The notes under the pieces are model-generated. The model did no database searches. It was not told the DNA's origin and saw nothing but the letters and a program-made list of their open reading frames with translations. The position numbers and the translations under genes are program-made. A DNA stretch of 64,000 bases from Candidatus Kryptonium thompsonii (GTDB lineage: Bacteria > Bacteroidota > Ignavibacteria > Kryptoniales > Kryptoniaceae). Numbering within the stretch: position 1 is the first letter of the stretch; each line of letters starts with the position of its first letter. The DNA lies in NCBI GenBank assembly GCA_001442925.1, contig LDXX01000008.1, forward strand, positions 1 through 64,000. Direction: 5' to 3'. This document shows positions 54,122-64,000 of the stretch, piece by piece.

Positions 54122-54655
54122 TTAAATTTTTACAAGTGAATCAGATTCAAACAATTCTTTAAGCGTCATTCCACGCTTTGCTGCCATCGTTTTAGCATCG
54201 ATCATGCTCGTCAGAGCTTTTAAAGTGGCTTTAACAACATTGTGCGGATTAGTTGAGCCAAAACATTTTGTAAGCACATTCTGTACACCCGCAAGTTCAA
54301 GCACAGCTCTGACAGCTCCGCCTGCGATTATACCAGTTCCAGGTGCAGCTGGTTTAATCAAAACTTTCGAAGCTCCAAACTTTGCAACAATTTCATGAGG
54401 AACAGTTCCATTAACAATTGGGACTTCAACTATATTTTTCTTTGCGTTCTCGCTTGCTTTCTGAATTGCATCGGTCACTTCGCGACCTTTGCCAAGCCCA
54501 ATCCCAACATGACCATTTTTGTCTCCAACCACAACAATGGCACTAAAGCGAATTCTTTTACCGCCTTTTACGACCTTTGCGGTTCTGTTAATCATAACGA
54601 GTTTTTCTCTTAAACCTTCAAGCTCGCTTGGTTTTACCTTTTTTATCTTTGGCAA
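54122..54655 (-). CDS. rpsE: Ribosomal protein S5
   Basis: 177 residues. [20 protein letters not shown] in the N-terminal domain and [20 protein letters not shown] in the C-terminal domain. Helps decoding accuracy and mRNA unwinding. Confidence 0.97.
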   Translation of the reverse strand: MPKIKKVKPSELEGLREKLVMINRTAKVVKGGKRIRFSAIVVVGDKNGHVGIGLGKGREVTDAIQKASENAKKNIVEVPIVNGTVPHEIVAKFGASKVLIKPAAPGTGIIAGGAVRAVLELAGVQNVLTKCFGSTNPHNVVKATLKALTSMIDAKTMAAKRGMTLKELFESDSLVKI

Positions 54656-54680
54656 TTTACCTCAACAAGTTTGTTTTAAC

Positions 54681-55058
54681 TTAAAAAATTAATCCACCTT
54701 CACGAGCTGCTTCTGCAAGTGCTTTCACCCTACCGTGATACTTATAGCCATTCCTGTCAAATACAACTTTAGTTATACCTTTCTCAAGCGCCTTCTTCGC
54801 AAGTGCAAGTCCAACAACTCTACTGACATCAGTTTTAGTTTTGCAGTTTTTAACTTCATCTCTTATCTCTTTTGATAAACTTGACATCGCAACAAGCGTA
54901 TGTCCTTTTGTATCATCGATAATCTGTGCATAAATATGTTTCAAACTTCTATAAACCGACAGACGTGGCCTTTCCGGGGTACCAAAAATCTTGGATCTTA
55001 CACGCTTACGAATCTTTTCTCTTCTTATCTTCTTCTTTTCAAATTCTCGCCTTATCAT
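54681..55058 (-). CDS. rplR: Ribosomal protein L18
   Basis: About 125 residues; binds 5S r[23 protein letters not shown] and [20 protein letters not shown], ending [16 protein letters not shown] at 55058 is chosen; the frame opens with TTG at 55073. The upstream gap holds the hairpin at 55090-55127. Confidence 0.96.
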   Translation of the reverse strand: MIRREFEKKKIRREKIRKRVRSKIFGTPERPRLSVYRSLKHIYAQIIDDTKGHTLVAMSSLSKEIRDEVKNCKTKTDVSRVVGLALAKKALEKGITKVVFDRNGYKYHGRVKALAEAAREGGLIF

Positions 55059-55089
55059 ATTAAATTTAACCAATTTTATTTTGAATTCC

Positions 55090-55127
55090 GAACGAGGTTA
55101 CGCTCGAAATATGAGCCCGCCTCGTTC
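55090..55127 (-). ncRNA. GC-rich hairpin between rplF and rplR
   Basis: GAACGAGG (55090-55097) and CCTCGTTC (55120-55127) are perfect complements. Inside them, GCTC (55102-55105) pairs with GAGC (55113-55116) around a 7-base loop. No T-run follows on the minus strand, so it is not an intrinsic terminator. A processing site or translational control element in the spc transcript is possible. Confidence 0.4.
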
Positions 55128-55130
55128 ATT

Positions 55131-55670
55131 TTATTTACCCGCTGCCTTTCCAGCCTTCATTCTTATAACTTCACCCTCATAGCGTATACCTTTACCCTTA
55201 TACGGCTCGGGTGGCCTAAACGAACGTATTTTCGCTGCAACTTGACCAACAAGTTGCTTGTCAATTCCACTAACAATGATATTAGTTGGCTGAGGAACTT
55301 CGATCTTAACTCCATCCGGTGGTATAAAAATTATCGGGTGAGAATATCCAAGATAAAGAACAAGTGCTTTGCCCTTTAATTCGGCTCTATATCCGATTCC
55401 AACAATCTCGAGCTTCTTTGAATAACCCTGAGAAACACCAATTATCATATTGTTAATTAAAGACCTCCATAACCCATGCAACGTTTTATCCATCCTTGAA
55501 TCGCTTTTTCTCTTAACTAGAACATTGTCCGTTGTTATTTCAACTTCTATCCTCGGATGAACCTTGGTCGAGAGCTCTCCTTTCGGACCCGAAACTTTCA
55601 AAATACCGTTTGTTTTTTCAACTTTAACACCTTTTGGAATAGGTATCGGTTTTTTCCCAATTCTAGACAT
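55131..55670 (-). CDS. rplF: Ribosomal protein L6
   Basis: 179 residues, two-domain fold. SRIGKKPIPIPKGVKVEKTN at the start, LEIVGIGYRAELKGKALVLY, and the signature RPPEPYKGKGIRYEGEVI near the end. Confidence 0.97.
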   Translation of the reverse strand: MSRIGKKPIPIPKGVKVEKTNGILKVSGPKGELSTKVHPRIEVEITTDNVLVKRKSDSRMDKTLHGLWRSLINNMIIGVSQGYSKKLEIVGIGYRAELKGKALVLYLGYSHPIIFIPPDGVKIEVPQPTNIIVSGIDKQLVGQVAAKIRSFRPPEPYKGKGIRYEGEVIRMKAGKAAGK

Positions 55671-55715
55671 TTTTTATCGCGAATTTATTTTACCATATGT
55701 TTTAATGCGTCCAAT

Positions 55716-56111
55716 TTACCACACATAACAAATTACTTCACCGCCAACCCTTTCTTTCCTTGCGCGACGGTCAGTCATAACTCCTTTTGAAGTGGTCAAA
55801 ATTGCAATGCCAAGACCATTTAAAACTCTTGGTATCTCATCAACTCCAACATAAATTCGGCGCCCCGGCTTGCTTACACGAACAAGATTTGTAATAGCAG
55901 GTTCGCCGTCTTCTGTATACTTTAGATAAATCCTTAAAATTCCTTGTTTCCCATCATCGATAACCTCGTAACCTTTTATGAATTTCTGCTCAAGCAAAAT
56001 TTGTGCTATCGCCTTCTTAAGCTTTGAAGAAGGAGCTTCGACAACCTTATGTCTGGCTCTGACCGCATTTCTTATCCTTGTTAAAAAATCTGCAATTGGA
56101 TCGGTCATCAT
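55716..56111 (-). CDS. rpsH: Ribosomal protein S8
   Basis: 131 residues. [20 protein letters not shown] and the C-terminal [20 protein letters not shown] are diagnostic. 16S binder and classical spc-operon regulator in E. coli; no site seen here. Confidence 0.97.
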   Translation of the reverse strand: MMTDPIADFLTRIRNAVRARHKVVEAPSSKLKKAIAQILLEQKFIKGYEVIDDGKQGILRIYLKYTEDGEPAITNLVRVSKPGRRIYVGVDEIPRVLNGLGIAILTTSKGVMTDRRARKERVGGEVICYVW

Positions 56112-56139
56112 AGTTCGCTTTTACCTTTAAATTTAATTT

Positions 56140-56325
56140 TTACCAGCTTGCCTTTCTTACTCCAGGAATTTTTCCTTCAAGTGCAAGTTTCCTAAAACAG
56201 ATTCTACAAAGTCCAAACTTCCTATAATAGCCTCTTGGCCTACCACAAATTGAACAACGATTTCGCTTTCTGACCTTGTATTTCGGTTCTCTCAGTGCTT
56301 TTTGAATTGATGCTTTTCGTGCCAA
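56140..56325 (-). CDS. rpsN: Ribosomal protein S14, zinc type
   Basis: 61 residues. [20 protein letters not shown] carries the CxxC-x12-CxxC zinc site of the short S14 form. Gene lies between rplE and rpsH. Confidence 0.97.
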   Translation of the reverse strand: MARKASIQKALREPKYKVRKRNRCSICGRPRGYYRKFGLCRICFRKLALEGKIPGVRKASW

Positions 56326-56348
56326 GTTTTAATTCCAAAATTTTATTT

Positions 56349-56990
56349 TTATGCCACTGCTTTTTCTTCAACAACAACCTCACGTTTTCTAAACGGCATG
56401 CCAAACAATCTGAGCAATTCATATGCCTCTTCATCAGTCTTTGCAGTCGTGACAATCGTTATATCCATACCAAAAATCCGTTCAACCTCATCAACATTTA
56501 TCTCCGGGAAAATTACATGCTCCCTAATTCCAAGCGTGTAATTACCTCTGCCATCAAAAGATTTATCAGATAAACCTCTAAAATCTCTAATCCTTGGGAT
56601 TGCAGCATTTATCAATCTATCAAGAAATTCGTACATTCTCTCACGTCTTAATGTAACCTTGCATCCAATAGCCATTCCAGCTCTTAGCTTAAAATTAGAA
56701 ATTGACTTTTTCGCTCTTCTAATAATGGGTTGCTGTCCAGTGATCTTTGCAAGTTCTTTCATCGCCATTTCAAGGAGCTTTGGATCCTGAGTTGCTTGTC
56801 CAACACCCATATTGATAACGATTTTCACAAGCCTGGGCACTTGCATCACATTTTTATAATTGAATTTCTTCATCATCTCTGGAACTATAACCTCTTGATA
56901 AAGCTTCTTTAATCTTGGAACAACCTTTTCCTGAACCTCTTCAACTTCCTGAACTTCTTGCTGTTTTTTCTGCTTTTTCTCCTTTGCCAT
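56349..56990 (-). CDS. rplE: Ribosomal protein L5 with N-terminal extension
   Basis: 213 residues against about 180 in most bacteria. The core starts at [20 protein letters not shown] and has [20 protein letters not shown] and the [20 protein letters not shown] loop. About 25 extra N-terminal residues ([20 protein letters not shown]) are Lys/Gln/Glu-rich. An internal start at the core has no better ribosome site that I can see. Binds 5S rRNA and the P-site tRNA. Confidence 0.95.
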   Translation of the reverse strand: MAKEKKQKKQQEVQEVEEVQEKVVPRLKKLYQEVIVPEMMKKFNYKNVMQVPRLVKIVINMGVGQATQDPKLLEMAMKELAKITGQQPIIRRAKKSISNFKLRAGMAIGCKVTLRRERMYEFLDRLINAAIPRIRDFRGLSDKSFDGRGNYTLGIREHVIFPEINVDEVERIFGMDITIVTTAKTDEEAYELLRLFGMPFRKREVVVEEKAVA

Positions 56991-57012
56991 TTTAGTTCAC
57001 CTATTGTTTTAA

Positions 57013-57333
57013 TTAAAACATTTCACCGCATTTTTTACAAACTCTCATCTTGCTTCTTTTACCATCAGCCGAAGTAAGAGTTGCATGACCAACGCGTGTT
57101 GCCTGTCCACATTTCGGGCAAACAAGCATAACATTAGAAACATGGATCGGGGCTTCCATTTCAATTATTCCACCTTGCGGATACTTGGGCGATTTTCGAA
57201 CATGCTTTTTAACGATATTTACACCCTCAACGAGAACTCTTTCTTCCTCACGAAAAACCTTCAAAACTTTGCCAATTTTACCTTTATAATTTCCAGCAAT
57301 TACTTTGACCGTATCATTCTTTTTGATGTTCAT
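57013..57333 (-). CDS. rplX: Ribosomal protein L24 with zinc-ribbon-like cysteines
   Basis: 106 residues. The KOW motif [20 protein letters not shown] is at the N-terminus. The C-terminal part has [12 protein letters not shown] and VCKKCGEMF, two CxxC pairs that could bind zinc; many L24 proteins have lost these. Confidence 0.96.
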   Translation of the reverse strand: MNIKKNDTVKVIAGNYKGKIGKVLKVFREEERVLVEGVNIVKKHVRKSPKYPQGGIIEMEAPIHVSNVMLVCPKCGQATRVGHATLTSADGKRSKMRVCKKCGEMF

Positions 57334-57354
57334 CCTCCACCAAAATTAAATTTT

Positions 57355-57723
57355 TTAAATAACCTCCGGTGCAAGTGAGATTATCTTCATAAATTGTTTC
57401 TCTCTTAACTCTCTCGCAACAGGTCCAAAAATTCTCGTTCCACGCGGCTCGCCATATTTGTCAAGCAAGACAACAGCGTTTTCATCAAATCTGACATAAG
57501 ACCCATCTTTACGCCTTATCTCCTTTTTGGTGCGAACGACCACCGCTCGCGAGACTTCTCCCTTTTTAATTGGTGCACCTGGAATTGCACTTTTTACCGA
57601 AACAACGATAATATCTCCAACAGTTGCGGTCAATCTTTGGTGCTGACCTATAATACCTATACATCGAACTTTTTTAGCTCCTGAATTGTCAGCAACGACA
57701 AGATCAGTTTCTCTTCTTATCAT
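57355..57723 (-). CDS. rplN: Ribosomal protein L14
   Basis: 122 residues. [20 protein letters not shown] and [20 protein letters not shown] are diagnostic. No unusual features. Confidence 0.98.
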   Translation of the reverse strand: MIRRETDLVVADNSGAKKVRCIGIIGQHQRLTATVGDIIVVSVKSAIPGAPIKKGEVSRAVVVRTKKEIRRKDGSYVRFDENAVVLLDKYGEPRGTRIFGPVARELREKQFMKIISLAPEVI

Positions 57724-57738
57724 GGCATTTACCGAAGT

Positions 57739-58083
57739 TTATTTTGCTCTTTCTATTATTTCAACAAGGCGCCATCTCTTATGCCTGCTTAAAGGTCTTG
57801 TCTCCATAATTTTCACAATATCACCGATATTACACTCATTTTTTTCATCATGAGCCATAACTTTTGTAGTCCTCACATAAACTTTTTTGTAAATCGGATG
57901 CATAACCTTTCTCTCAATCGCAACAACGATAGTCTTCTGCATCTTATTGCTTACAACTCTTCCAATTCTAACCTTTCTCTGCCCGCGCTTCGATTTTTCA
58001 GTCTGAGCCTTTTGCGCTTCATCTTGCTCTTGTTGAACTTGTCCAATATTTTCTTGCTCTTGGATTTTATTCTCGCTCATCAA
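57739..58083 (-). CDS. rpsQ: Ribosomal protein S17 with N-terminal extension
   Basis: 114 residues against about 85 in most bacteria. Core [20 protein letters not shown] and [20 protein letters not shown]. The first 33 residues are Gln/Glu-rich ([19 protein letters not shown]) with no motif, a probably disordered tail. ATG at 58083 or 58080. Confidence 0.95.
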   Translation of the reverse strand: MMSENKIQEQENIGQVQQEQDEAQKAQTEKSKRGQRKVRIGRVVSNKMQKTIVVAIERKVMHPIYKKVYVRTTKVMAHDEKNECNIGDIVKIMETRPLSRHKRWRLVEIIERAK

Positions 58084-58090
58084 TCAACCT

Positions 58091-58297
58091 TTACTTTTTG
58101 TTTTCTCTTTGTAATTCTCTCTCCCTTAAAATTGTTTTCATCCTTGCGATATCTTTTCTAATCATTTTAAATCTATGGGGCTTTTCAAGCTGTCCGAGAG
58201 CTTTTTGAAACCTTAAATTAAATAGTTCCTCTTCAAGTTCTTTTATCCTCTGCTTTATCTCTTCATCCGAAAGTTGTCTTATCTCACTTGCTTTCAT
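58091..58297 (-). CDS. rpmC: Ribosomal protein L29
   Basis: 68 residues. [20 protein letters not shown] then [20 protein letters not shown] is the helical hairpin of L29. Confidence 0.97.
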   Translation of the reverse strand: MKASEIRQLSDEEIKQRIKELEEELFNLRFQKALGQLEKPHRFKMIRKDIARMKTILRERELQRENKK

Positions 58298-58323
58298 TTA
58301 GCTCGAAAATTTTATTTAAGTTT

Positions 58324-58737
58324 TTAGCTAGATGCTTCAATTCTTGTGACAAACTTCGTCTTTATAGGTAATTTATCTGCTGCAAGTTTAAGTGCTTCCT
58401 CAGCCACATCTCGGCTGACACCACCTATTTCAAACATTATTCTCCCAGGTTTAACAACAGCAACCCAACCTTCGACATTACCTTTACCCTTACCCATACG
58501 TGTCTCAGCTGGCTTCTTTGTATATGGCTTGTCGGGAAAAATTCTTATCCAAATCTTGCCACCTCTTTTTAAAGTTCTTGAAATCGCAACGCGTGCTGCC
58601 TCAATTTGCTTGTTTGTTATCCACGCGGGCTCAAGTGCTTTCAATCCATAATCTCCAAATGCAAGTGTCGATGCCCGATATGATTTACCTTTCAAACGAC
58701 CGCGTTGCTGTTTTCGATATTTCGTCCTACTTGGCAT
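58324..58737 (-). CDS. rplP: Ribosomal protein L16
   Basis: About 137 residues. [40 protein letters not shown] and [23 protein letters not shown] at 58737 matches the family start; one at 58743 also exists. Confidence 0.97.
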   Translation of the reverse strand: MPSRTKYRKQQRGRLKGKSYRASTLAFGDYGLKALEPAWITNKQIEAARVAISRTLKRGGKIWIRIFPDKPYTKKPAETRMGKGKGNVEGWVAVVKPGRIMFEIGGVSRDVAEEALKLAADKLPIKTKFVTRIEASS

Positions 58738-58766
58738 TAACATAGTTAAAAACTCCAGAATTAATT

Positions 58767-59411
58767 TTAACGAAGTTGTGGTTTTCTACCAATAACTTCA
58801 CCTTTAAAGATCCAAACCTTAACTCCAATTTTACCGTAAATTGTCAACGCTTCTGCAATCGCAAAATCAATATCTGCTCTTATCGTGTGAAGTGGAACCC
58901 TACCCTCAAGATACCACTCACTTCTTGCAATCTCAGCTCCAGCTAACCTACCCGAACACATCACCTTAATTCCCTGAGCTCCCATCCGCATTGCAGCTAT
59001 AACAGCCGCCTTCATGGCCCTCCTGTAAGAAACCCTATTTTCAATTTGCGCAGCTATTGATTCAGCAACAAGATAAGCATCAAGCTCAGGACGTTTAATC
59101 TCAACAACTTCAATTTTAACCTCCTTATTCGTCAACCTTTTCAACTCCTCCTGCAATAACTCAATGTCCTTACCTCCTTTACCTATAACCATTCCAGGTC
59201 TGGAAGTATGAATCTTAATTTCAACCTGTCTTGTCTTCCTGTCAATTATAATTCTCGAAACTCCACTTCTCTTAAGACGGCTACGCAAATAGTTTCTAAT
59301 CATTAAATCTTCTTGGAGCTTCTCCGCAAAGTTCTTATCATCATACCAACGCGCATCCCAATCTCTTATTATTCCGAGCCTAAAACCTATTGGATGAGTT
59401 TTCTGTCCCAA
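58767..59411 (-). CDS. rpsC: Ribosomal protein S3
   Basis: 214 residues. [20 protein letters not shown] at the start, the KH domain [20 protein letters not shown] and the C-terminal [20 protein letters not shown]. Contacts mRNA at its entry. Confidence 0.98.
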   Translation of the reverse strand: MGQKTHPIGFRLGIIRDWDARWYDDKNFAEKLQEDLMIRNYLRSRLKRSGVSRIIIDRKTRQVEIKIHTSRPGMVIGKGGKDIELLQEELKRLTNKEVKIEVVEIKRPELDAYLVAESIAAQIENRVSYRRAMKAAVIAAMRMGAQGIKVMCSGRLAGAEIARSEWYLEGRVPLHTIRADIDFAIAEALTIYGKIGVKVWIFKGEVIGRKPQLR

Positions 59412-59425
59412 GACCCCTCCACCAA

Positions 59426-59806
59426 CTACTTTGTTTTTGATTTATTTGTTTGTTCCTCTTTTTTAGATTTTTCCGCAACCACTATCGTCAAATGGTTACT
59501 TCTTTTTCTTATAATATAAGCTCTACCAAATGGCGCGGGCAAAACGCGCTTTAGCATCGGTCCTGGATCAACATAAGCTGATTTTACATAAAGCTCAGAT
59601 ATATCAACCCTTCTCTCAGTTTCTTTGTTCATGAAGTTCGCAACTGCAGATCTTAAAACTTTTTCAGCAATTTTTGCTGCGCGTTTTGGAGTGTAATGCA
59701 AAATGTTAAGTGCTTCATCAACCGATTTGCCTCGAATTAAATCAATCACCGCTCTCATCTTCCTTGGAGAAGACGGTATATACCTTGCTACAGCTTTTGC
59801 TTCCAT
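59426..59806 (-). CDS. rplV: Ribosomal protein L22
   Basis: About 126 residues. [20 protein letters not shown] and the exit-tunnel loop [21 protein letters not shown] Lys/Ser/Glu-rich tail follows. ATG at 59806 is used; the frame opens with TTG at 59818. Confidence 0.96.
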   Translation of the reverse strand: MEAKAVARYIPSSPRKMRAVIDLIRGKSVDEALNILHYTPKRAAKIAEKVLRSAVANFMNKETERRVDISELYVKSAYVDPGPMLKRVLPAPFGRAYIIRKRSNHLTIVVAEKSKKEEQTNKSKTK

Positions 59807-59824
59807 ATCGCTATCCAAACTTTT

Positions 59825-60115
59825 TTACTTTTTCATTTTACTTGCTTTTTCAGCCTTCGTTCCTGGATGACCTCTAAAAGTCCTCGTTGGAGCAAACTCC
59901 CCAAGTTTGTGTCCAACCATATTTTCAGTTATATAAACGGGGATGAACTGCTTGCCATTGTGAACAGCAAATGTAAAACCGACGAAATCAGGTATTATAG
60001 TACAATCGCGTGCCCATGTCTTTATAACTTTTTTCTGACCTGTCTTCAACATTTCCTGAACCTTCATTAGCAACTTACGATCGATATACACACCTTTTTT
60101 AAGCGAACGAGCCAT
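59825..60115 (-). CDS. rpsS: Ribosomal protein S19
   Basis: 96 residues. [20 protein letters not shown] and [20 protein letters not shown] are diagnostic; 30S head. Confidence 0.97.
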   Translation of the reverse strand: MARSLKKGVYIDRKLLMKVQEMLKTGQKKVIKTWARDCTIIPDFVGFTFAVHNGKQFIPVYITENMVGHKLGEFAPTRTFRGHPGTKAEKASKMKK

Positions 60116-60129
60116 ATCAGTTCAATTTT

Positions 60130-60963
60130 TTATTTTTTCTTTCTCCTTGCAACAATGTATTTATCAGACGCCTTATTTTTCTTCCGTGTTTTCTTTCCTT
60201 TCGTATGCCATCCCCACGGAGAAACCGGATGCGGATTACCCTGCGGAGCCTTACCTTCACCACCACCATGTGGATGATCAACCGGATTCATAGCAACCCC
60301 ACGAACATAAGGTCTTCTGCCAAGCCAACGCGCTCTTCCAGCTTTACCAAGCGTAATATTCTCATGATCAAGATTGCTTACAATTCCAACCGTCGCATAA
60401 CAATTCAAATGAATCTTTCTCAACTCACCCGACGGCAAACGCAAAAGCGCATAGTCTCCCTCTTTTGCCATAACTTGAGCATAAGTCCCAGCGCTTCTTG
60501 CTATTTGCCCACCTTTACCTGGACGAAGCTCAATATTATGAACAAACTCACCAACAGGGATATTTCTTAACGGCAATGCATTACCAACCTTTATCTCTGC
60601 ATCCGGACCAGACATAACCATATCCCCGACCTTTAAACCATCCGGAGCTATGATATACCTTTTTTCACCATCAACATAGTGCAAAAGTGCTATCCTTGCA
60701 CTTCTATTGGGATCGTATTCTATTGCAGCAACCTTTGCAGGAATTCCAATTTTATCTCGCTTGAAATCAATAATTCTATACATTCTCTTATGACCGCCAC
60801 CTCGATGCCTTACGGTAATTCGTCCCTGATTGTTTCTACCAGCGTGCTTTTTTAATGGAACAACAAGTGATTTCTCTGGCTCCGTCTTAGTTATATCCGA
60901 AAAATCAGACACCGTAAAAAATCTTCTCCCTGGCGTTGTAGGTTTAAATGTCTTTACAGGCAT
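60130..60963 (-). CDS. rplB: Ribosomal protein L2
   Basis: 277 residues. [20 protein letters not shown] and [20 protein letters not shown], the region near the peptidyl-transferase centre. Standard length. Confidence 0.98.
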   Translation of the reverse strand: MPVKTFKPTTPGRRFFTVSDFSDITKTEPEKSLVVPLKKHAGRNNQGRITVRHRGGGHKRMYRIIDFKRDKIGIPAKVAAIEYDPNRSARIALLHYVDGEKRYIIAPDGLKVGDMVMSGPDAEIKVGNALPLRNIPVGEFVHNIELRPGKGGQIARSAGTYAQVMAKEGDYALLRLPSGELRKIHLNCYATVGIVSNLDHENITLGKAGRARWLGRRPYVRGVAMNPVDHPHGGGEGKAPQGNPHPVSPWGWHTKGKKTRKKNKASDKYIVARRKKK

Positions 60964-60983
60964 TGGCTCACTCCTTCAAATTT

Positions 60984-61274
60984 TTAAATGTTCTCAAAAA
61001 TATCAATTTTGTATCCTGGCTCAAGAACAACAATAGCCTTCTTCCAGTCACGCTTCTTTCCTTCAAACCTTCCTCTCCTTGTCAACATAAACTTCCTCTT
61101 CCCTTTGACAATCATGGTTCTAACCTTTTTCACCTTAACATTAAATCTTGACTCTATTTCTTTCTTAATCTCAATCTTATTTGCATTCATAGCAACCTCA
61201 AAAACATACTGATTCTTATCACGCAAAATTGTTGACTTTTCCGTCACTATTGGTCTAATTAAAATACTTGGCAT
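60984..61274 (-). CDS. rplW: Ribosomal protein L23
   Basis: 96 residues. LIRPIVTEKSTILRDKNQYV and EIKKEIESRFNVKVKKVRTM. It sits at the tunnel exit and docks trigger factor and SRP. Confidence 0.97.
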   Translation of the reverse strand: MPSILIRPIVTEKSTILRDKNQYVFEVAMNANKIEIKKEIESRFNVKVKKVRTMIVKGKRKFMLTRRGRFEGKKRDWKKAIVVLEPGYKIDIFENI

Positions 61275-61297
61275 CTGATTCGCAAAACTTTAATTTT

Positions 61298-61927
61298 TCA
61301 TTCCGTGAAAGTATTTTGCAAAACCTCAACTGCGCTCTTTTGAATCAAAATCATTTGATTGTTTAAAATATCATAAGTCGACGCCTTATACGCCTCCAAA
61401 ATGTTAAGCCCAGGTATATTCCTTCCAGATTTATAAACATTTAAATCTGTGCTCGCAGTTAAAAGCAAAACTTTTTTATTCAGAAGATTAAATGCTTTCA
61501 AAATCTCAACCATCTTTTTTGTCTTCGGCTCTTCAAATGTAAAATCTTCAACAACAATTATTTGCTCATCCTTTGCCTTGTAAGATAAAGCAGATTTTCT
61601 TGCAAGCTGCTTAACCTTCTTCGGCAAATCAAGGCTGTAATCTCTCGGAACAGGACCAAAAACAGTTCCACCTCCAACCCAAAGTGGCGATCTAATCGAG
61701 CCAGCACGCGCTCTTCCAGTGTGCTTTTGTGGCCATGGCTTCCTACCGCCACCTCTGACCTCACCTCTCGTCTTCGTTTTATGCGTTCCTTGCCTTTGAT
61801 TGGCAAGATATGCTTTAACAGCTAGATAAATCGCATGATCATTAGGTTTAATTTCAAAAATATCGGGCCTTAACTCAACATATTCACCCGATTTCGTCCC
61901 ATCAATTTTATAAACCTCAAGCCTCAT
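61298..61927 (-). CDS. rplD: Ribosomal protein L4
   Basis: 209 residues. The tunnel loop GTHKTKTRGEVRGGGRKPWP and RAGSIRSPLWVGGGTVFGPV. In E. coli L4 feeds back on the S10 operon; the window ends too soon to judge that. Confidence 0.97.
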   Translation of the reverse strand: MRLEVYKIDGTKSGEYVELRPDIFEIKPNDHAIYLAVKAYLANQRQGTHKTKTRGEVRGGGRKPWPQKHTGRARAGSIRSPLWVGGGTVFGPVPRDYSLDLPKKVKQLARKSALSYKAKDEQIIVVEDFTFEEPKTKKMVEILKAFNLLNKKVLLLTASTDLNVYKSGRNIPGLNILEAYKASTYDILNNQMILIQKSAVEVLQNTFTE

Positions 61928-61990
61928 CTCAAATTCCGGTTAATTTTTTGAGTTCATAATTTACAAAACCTTCATAACACACTGAACAAC

Positions 61991-62617
61991 TCAACTTAAT
62001 TTTGTTATCTGAACATAGCTATTCTTTGCTCCAGGAACCGAGCCCTTCACAACAAGTAAATTAGCTTCGGGAATCACCTCAACAACTTCAAGATTTCTCA
62101 CAGTAACCTGTTCATCTCCCATGTGCCCAGCCATTCTCTGTCCTTTAAATGTGTGCGACGGAAAAGAGCTTGAACCAACAGAACCAGGAGCTCTATGCCT
62201 ATCACTCTGACCGTGAGTCTTTGGACCTCCACCAAAACCATGCCTTTTGACAACACCTTGGAATCCCTTACCCTTTGATCTTCCCGTCACTTTAACAAGA
62301 TCACCAACAGAGAAAATATCTTCGACCCTTATTTGATCGCCAGGTTTATATTTGCTTATATCGAAACCTTTAAATTCTTTAAGTACTCTCAAAAATGGAG
62401 TGTTCGCCTTTTTAAAGTGACCTTGTAGTGGCTTTGGGGTTCTCTTTTCCTTCGCTGTTTCAAATCCAAGTTGAAGCGCCTCATATCCATCCTTTTCCTT
62501 CGTCTTTACTTGGACAACATAACAAGGTCCCACCTCAAGAACAGTGCAAGGTATAGCCACTCCATTTTCACCAAAAATTGTTGTCATACCAAGTTTTTTA
62601 CCTATCAATCCGACCAT
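61991..62617 (-). CDS. rplC: Ribosomal protein L3
   Basis: 208 residues. [20 protein letters not shown] at the start and [20 protein letters not shown] in the core. The 63-base gap to rplD holds nothing I recognise. Confidence 0.97.
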   Translation of the reverse strand: MVGLIGKKLGMTTIFGENGVAIPCTVLEVGPCYVVQVKTKEKDGYEALQLGFETAKEKRTPKPLQGHFKKANTPFLRVLKEFKGFDISKYKPGDQIRVEDIFSVGDLVKVTGRSKGKGFQGVVKRHGFGGGPKTHGQSDRHRAPGSVGSSSFPSHTFKGQRMAGHMGDEQVTVRNLEVVEVIPEANLLVVKGSVPGAKNSYVQITKLS

Positions 62618-62639
62618 TGCTCAAAGCTAATTTAAATTT

Positions 62640-62951
62640 TTATGTCTTAATTTCTACCTCTACCCCTGCCGGTAAATCAATTTTCGTCAAAACATCCATC
62701 GTCTTTGCATTCCAGTTTAAAATATCAATCAATCTTTTATGAGTTCTTATCTCAAACTGCTCACGAGATTTCTTATCAACATGCGGAGACCTTAAAACAG
62801 TAAAAACTGAGCGCTTTGTCGGCAGGGGTATCGGCCCTGAAACAACAGCACCAGTTTGCTTCACAGCTCTTACAATCTTATCAGCCGACTTATCGATTAA
62901 ACGATAATCATAAGACTTTAATTTGATCCTAATTCTTTTTTGCTGTGCCAT
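62640..62951 (-). CDS. rpsJ: Ribosomal protein S10 (NusE)
   Basis: 103 residues. [40 protein letters not shown]. Also acts as NusE in antitermination. First gene after tuf in transcription order. Confidence 0.98.
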   Translation of the reverse strand: MAQQKRIRIKLKSYDYRLIDKSADKIVRAVKQTGAVVSGPIPLPTKRSVFTVLRSPHVDKKSREQFEIRTHKRLIDILNWNAKTMDVLTKIDLPAGVEVEIKT

Positions 62952-62969
62952 TTTTAAAAAGAACCTATT

Positions 62970-64000
62970 TTATTCAAGTATTTTGGTAACAACTCCCGCA
63001 CCAACTGTTTTACCACCTTCACGAATAGCAAATCTCAATCCTTCTTCCATAGCAACAGGTGCAATCAACTCAATCGTTAACCTTACATTATCACCAGGCA
63101 TAACCATTTCCTGTCCTTCTGGCAACCCAATTATCGTTCCTGTAACGTCAGTTGTTCTGAAGTAGAACTGTGGTCTGTAACCTTTATAGAATGGCGTATG
63201 TCGACCACCTTCTTCCTTTGAAAGGATATAAACCTCAGCTTCAAACTTTGTATGTGGTGTGATTGTTCCAGGCGCTGCTATAACCATACCACGCTCAAGT
63301 TCATCCTTTTCAATACCACGCAAAAGCAATCCAACATTATCACCAGCTATAGCCTCATCAAGTTCCTTACGAAACATTTCAATACCTGTCACCACTGTTC
63401 TCTTGTGCTGACCAAGCCCGACAACCTCAACCTCATCACCGAGCTTTACCCTGCCTCTTTCAACACGCCCTGTACCAACAGTTCCGCGACCGGTGATAGA
63501 GAAAACATCTTCAACAGGCATAAGGAATGGTTTATCAATATCACGCTGTGGCAGTGGTATATAGTTATCAATCGCATCAAGCAATTGATAAATCGGTTGT
63601 AAATCCGGATGATCAGGAGTTGTTTCCGGTTTCATTCCTGCTTCAAGCGCTTTCAAAGCGCTACCTCTTATAACTGGAACTTCATCGCCAGGAAATTCAT
63701 ATTTCTTCAGCAAGTCTCTAACCTCAAGCTCAACAAGATCCAAAAGCTCTGGATCATCAACCATGTCAACTTTGTTCATAAACACAACAATATAAGGTAC
63801 GTTAACCTGCCTCGCAAGAAGCACATGTTCTCTTGTTTGGGGCATAACACCGTCATTCGCAGCAACAACAAGAATCGCCCCATCCATTTGTGCAGCACCA
63901 GTGATCATATTCTTTATATAGTCAGCATGACCTGGGCAGTCAACATGCGCATAATGTCTCTTTTCTGTTGAATACTCAACATGTGAAACAGCAATCGTAA
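62970..64000 (-). CDS. tuf: Elongation factor Tu (partial, N-terminus cut by window edge)
   Basis: Carries aminoacyl-tRNA to the ribosome. The frame runs to the window end: [20 protein letters not shown], the G3 motif DCPGHADY, G4 MNKVDMVDD and SALKALEAG are present, then domains 2 and 3 ending [10 protein letters not shown]. The first 60 or so residues, with the G1 P-loop, lie beyond 64000. Located upstream of rpsJ, the usual str/S10 junction. Confidence 0.98.
   Translation of the reverse strand, partial: TIAVSHVEYSTEKRHYAHVDCPGHADYIKNMITGAAQMDGAILVVAANDGVMPQTREHVLLARQVNVPYIVVFMNKVDMVDDPELLDLVELEVRDLLKKYEFPGDEVPVIRGSALKALEAGMKPETTPDHPDLQPIYQLLDAIDNYIPLPQRDIDKPFLMPVEDVFSITGRGTVGTGRVERGRVKLGDEVEVVGLGQHKRTVVTGIEMFRKELDEAIAGDNVGLLLRGIEKDELERGMVIAAPGTITPHTKFEAEVYILSKEEGGRHTPFYKGYRPQFYFRTTDVTGTIIGLPEGQEMVMPGDNVRLTIELIAPVAMEEGLRFAIREGGKTVGAGVVTKILE

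Noticed and set aside
54900-55379. 159-codon open frame on the plus strand
   Set aside because: Crosses rplR, the hairpin and rplF on the opposite strand; no coding signature.

Overview
The window is a dense, AT-rich bacterial chromosome segment. It has no rRNA, tRNA, CRISPR or insertion sequence that I can see, and no gene-free stretch longer than about 200 bases. Several family markers point to the Bacteroidota/Chlorobiota/Ignavibacteria (FCB) group: a T9SS-plug/DUF5103 protein, a CBM9-DUF5916 barrel protein, an HU-SPOR fusion, a Bacteroidetes-type inositol-1-phosphate synthase next to a CDP-alcohol phosphatidyltransferase, and large TPR and beta-barrel envelope genes. Many genes here carry clear Shine-Dalgarno sequences, and the gaps hold ordinary TTGNNN-N16/17-TANNNT promoters. 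Classical Bacteroidia mostly lack both, so a deeper, possibly thermophilic FCB branch (Ignavibacteria or Kryptonia-like; Lys/Glu/Ile-rich proteins, AGA/AGG arginine) is my best guess. That placement is inference.

Layout. 1-1.6 kb (minus): uracil phosphoribosyltransferase followed by a FecCD metal-chelate permease cut by the window edge. 1.7-5.0 kb (plus): thiolase, 3-hydroxyacyl-CoA dehydrogenase and acyl-CoA dehydrogenase, behind a promoter and a palindrome cluster, closed by a hairpin terminator. 5.0-8.7 kb (plus): gltX, a membrane acyltransferase-like gene and a zinc-type oxidoreductase. 8.8-14.7 kb (plus): a self-contained envelope cassette of TetR regulator, MMPL/RND exporter, LolA-like protein, DUF3108 protein and DUF1302-like outer-membrane barrel, with promoter, operator and bidirectional terminator visible. 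14.7-25.9 kb (minus): rhomboid protease, baeRF protein, HAD phosphatase, T9SS-plug protein, Gfo/Idh oxidoreductase, CCA enzyme, CBM9-DUF5916 protein and S9 peptidase, mostly tightly packed.

26-34.7 kb (minus): glcD-glcF with its own promoter, and uvrB-lipoprotein-purC-CPA2 antiporter-DUF2085. 34.9-38.4 kb (plus): rsmI, a methyltransferase, a phosphatidylinositol-phosphate-synthase-like enzyme and inositol-1-phosphate synthase. 38.4-47.3 kb (minus): a large TPR protein, a diheme cytochrome, an outer-membrane barrel, HU, an HU-TM-SPOR fusion, a sodium:solute symporter and three very small membrane proteins.

47.4-64 kb (minus): the S10-spc-alpha ribosomal cluster from tuf (cut by the right edge) to rplQ, then the GTPase ysxC. 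Its order is standard, but adk is absent between secY and map, L5 and S17 have unusual N-terminal extensions, L24 has a CxxC pair, and a GC-rich hairpin lies between rplF and rplR.

The most rewarding parts for a second look are the TetR-controlled envelope export cassette, the HU-TM-SPOR protein that could tie the nucleoid to the cell wall, and the symporter with three tiny partner proteins.
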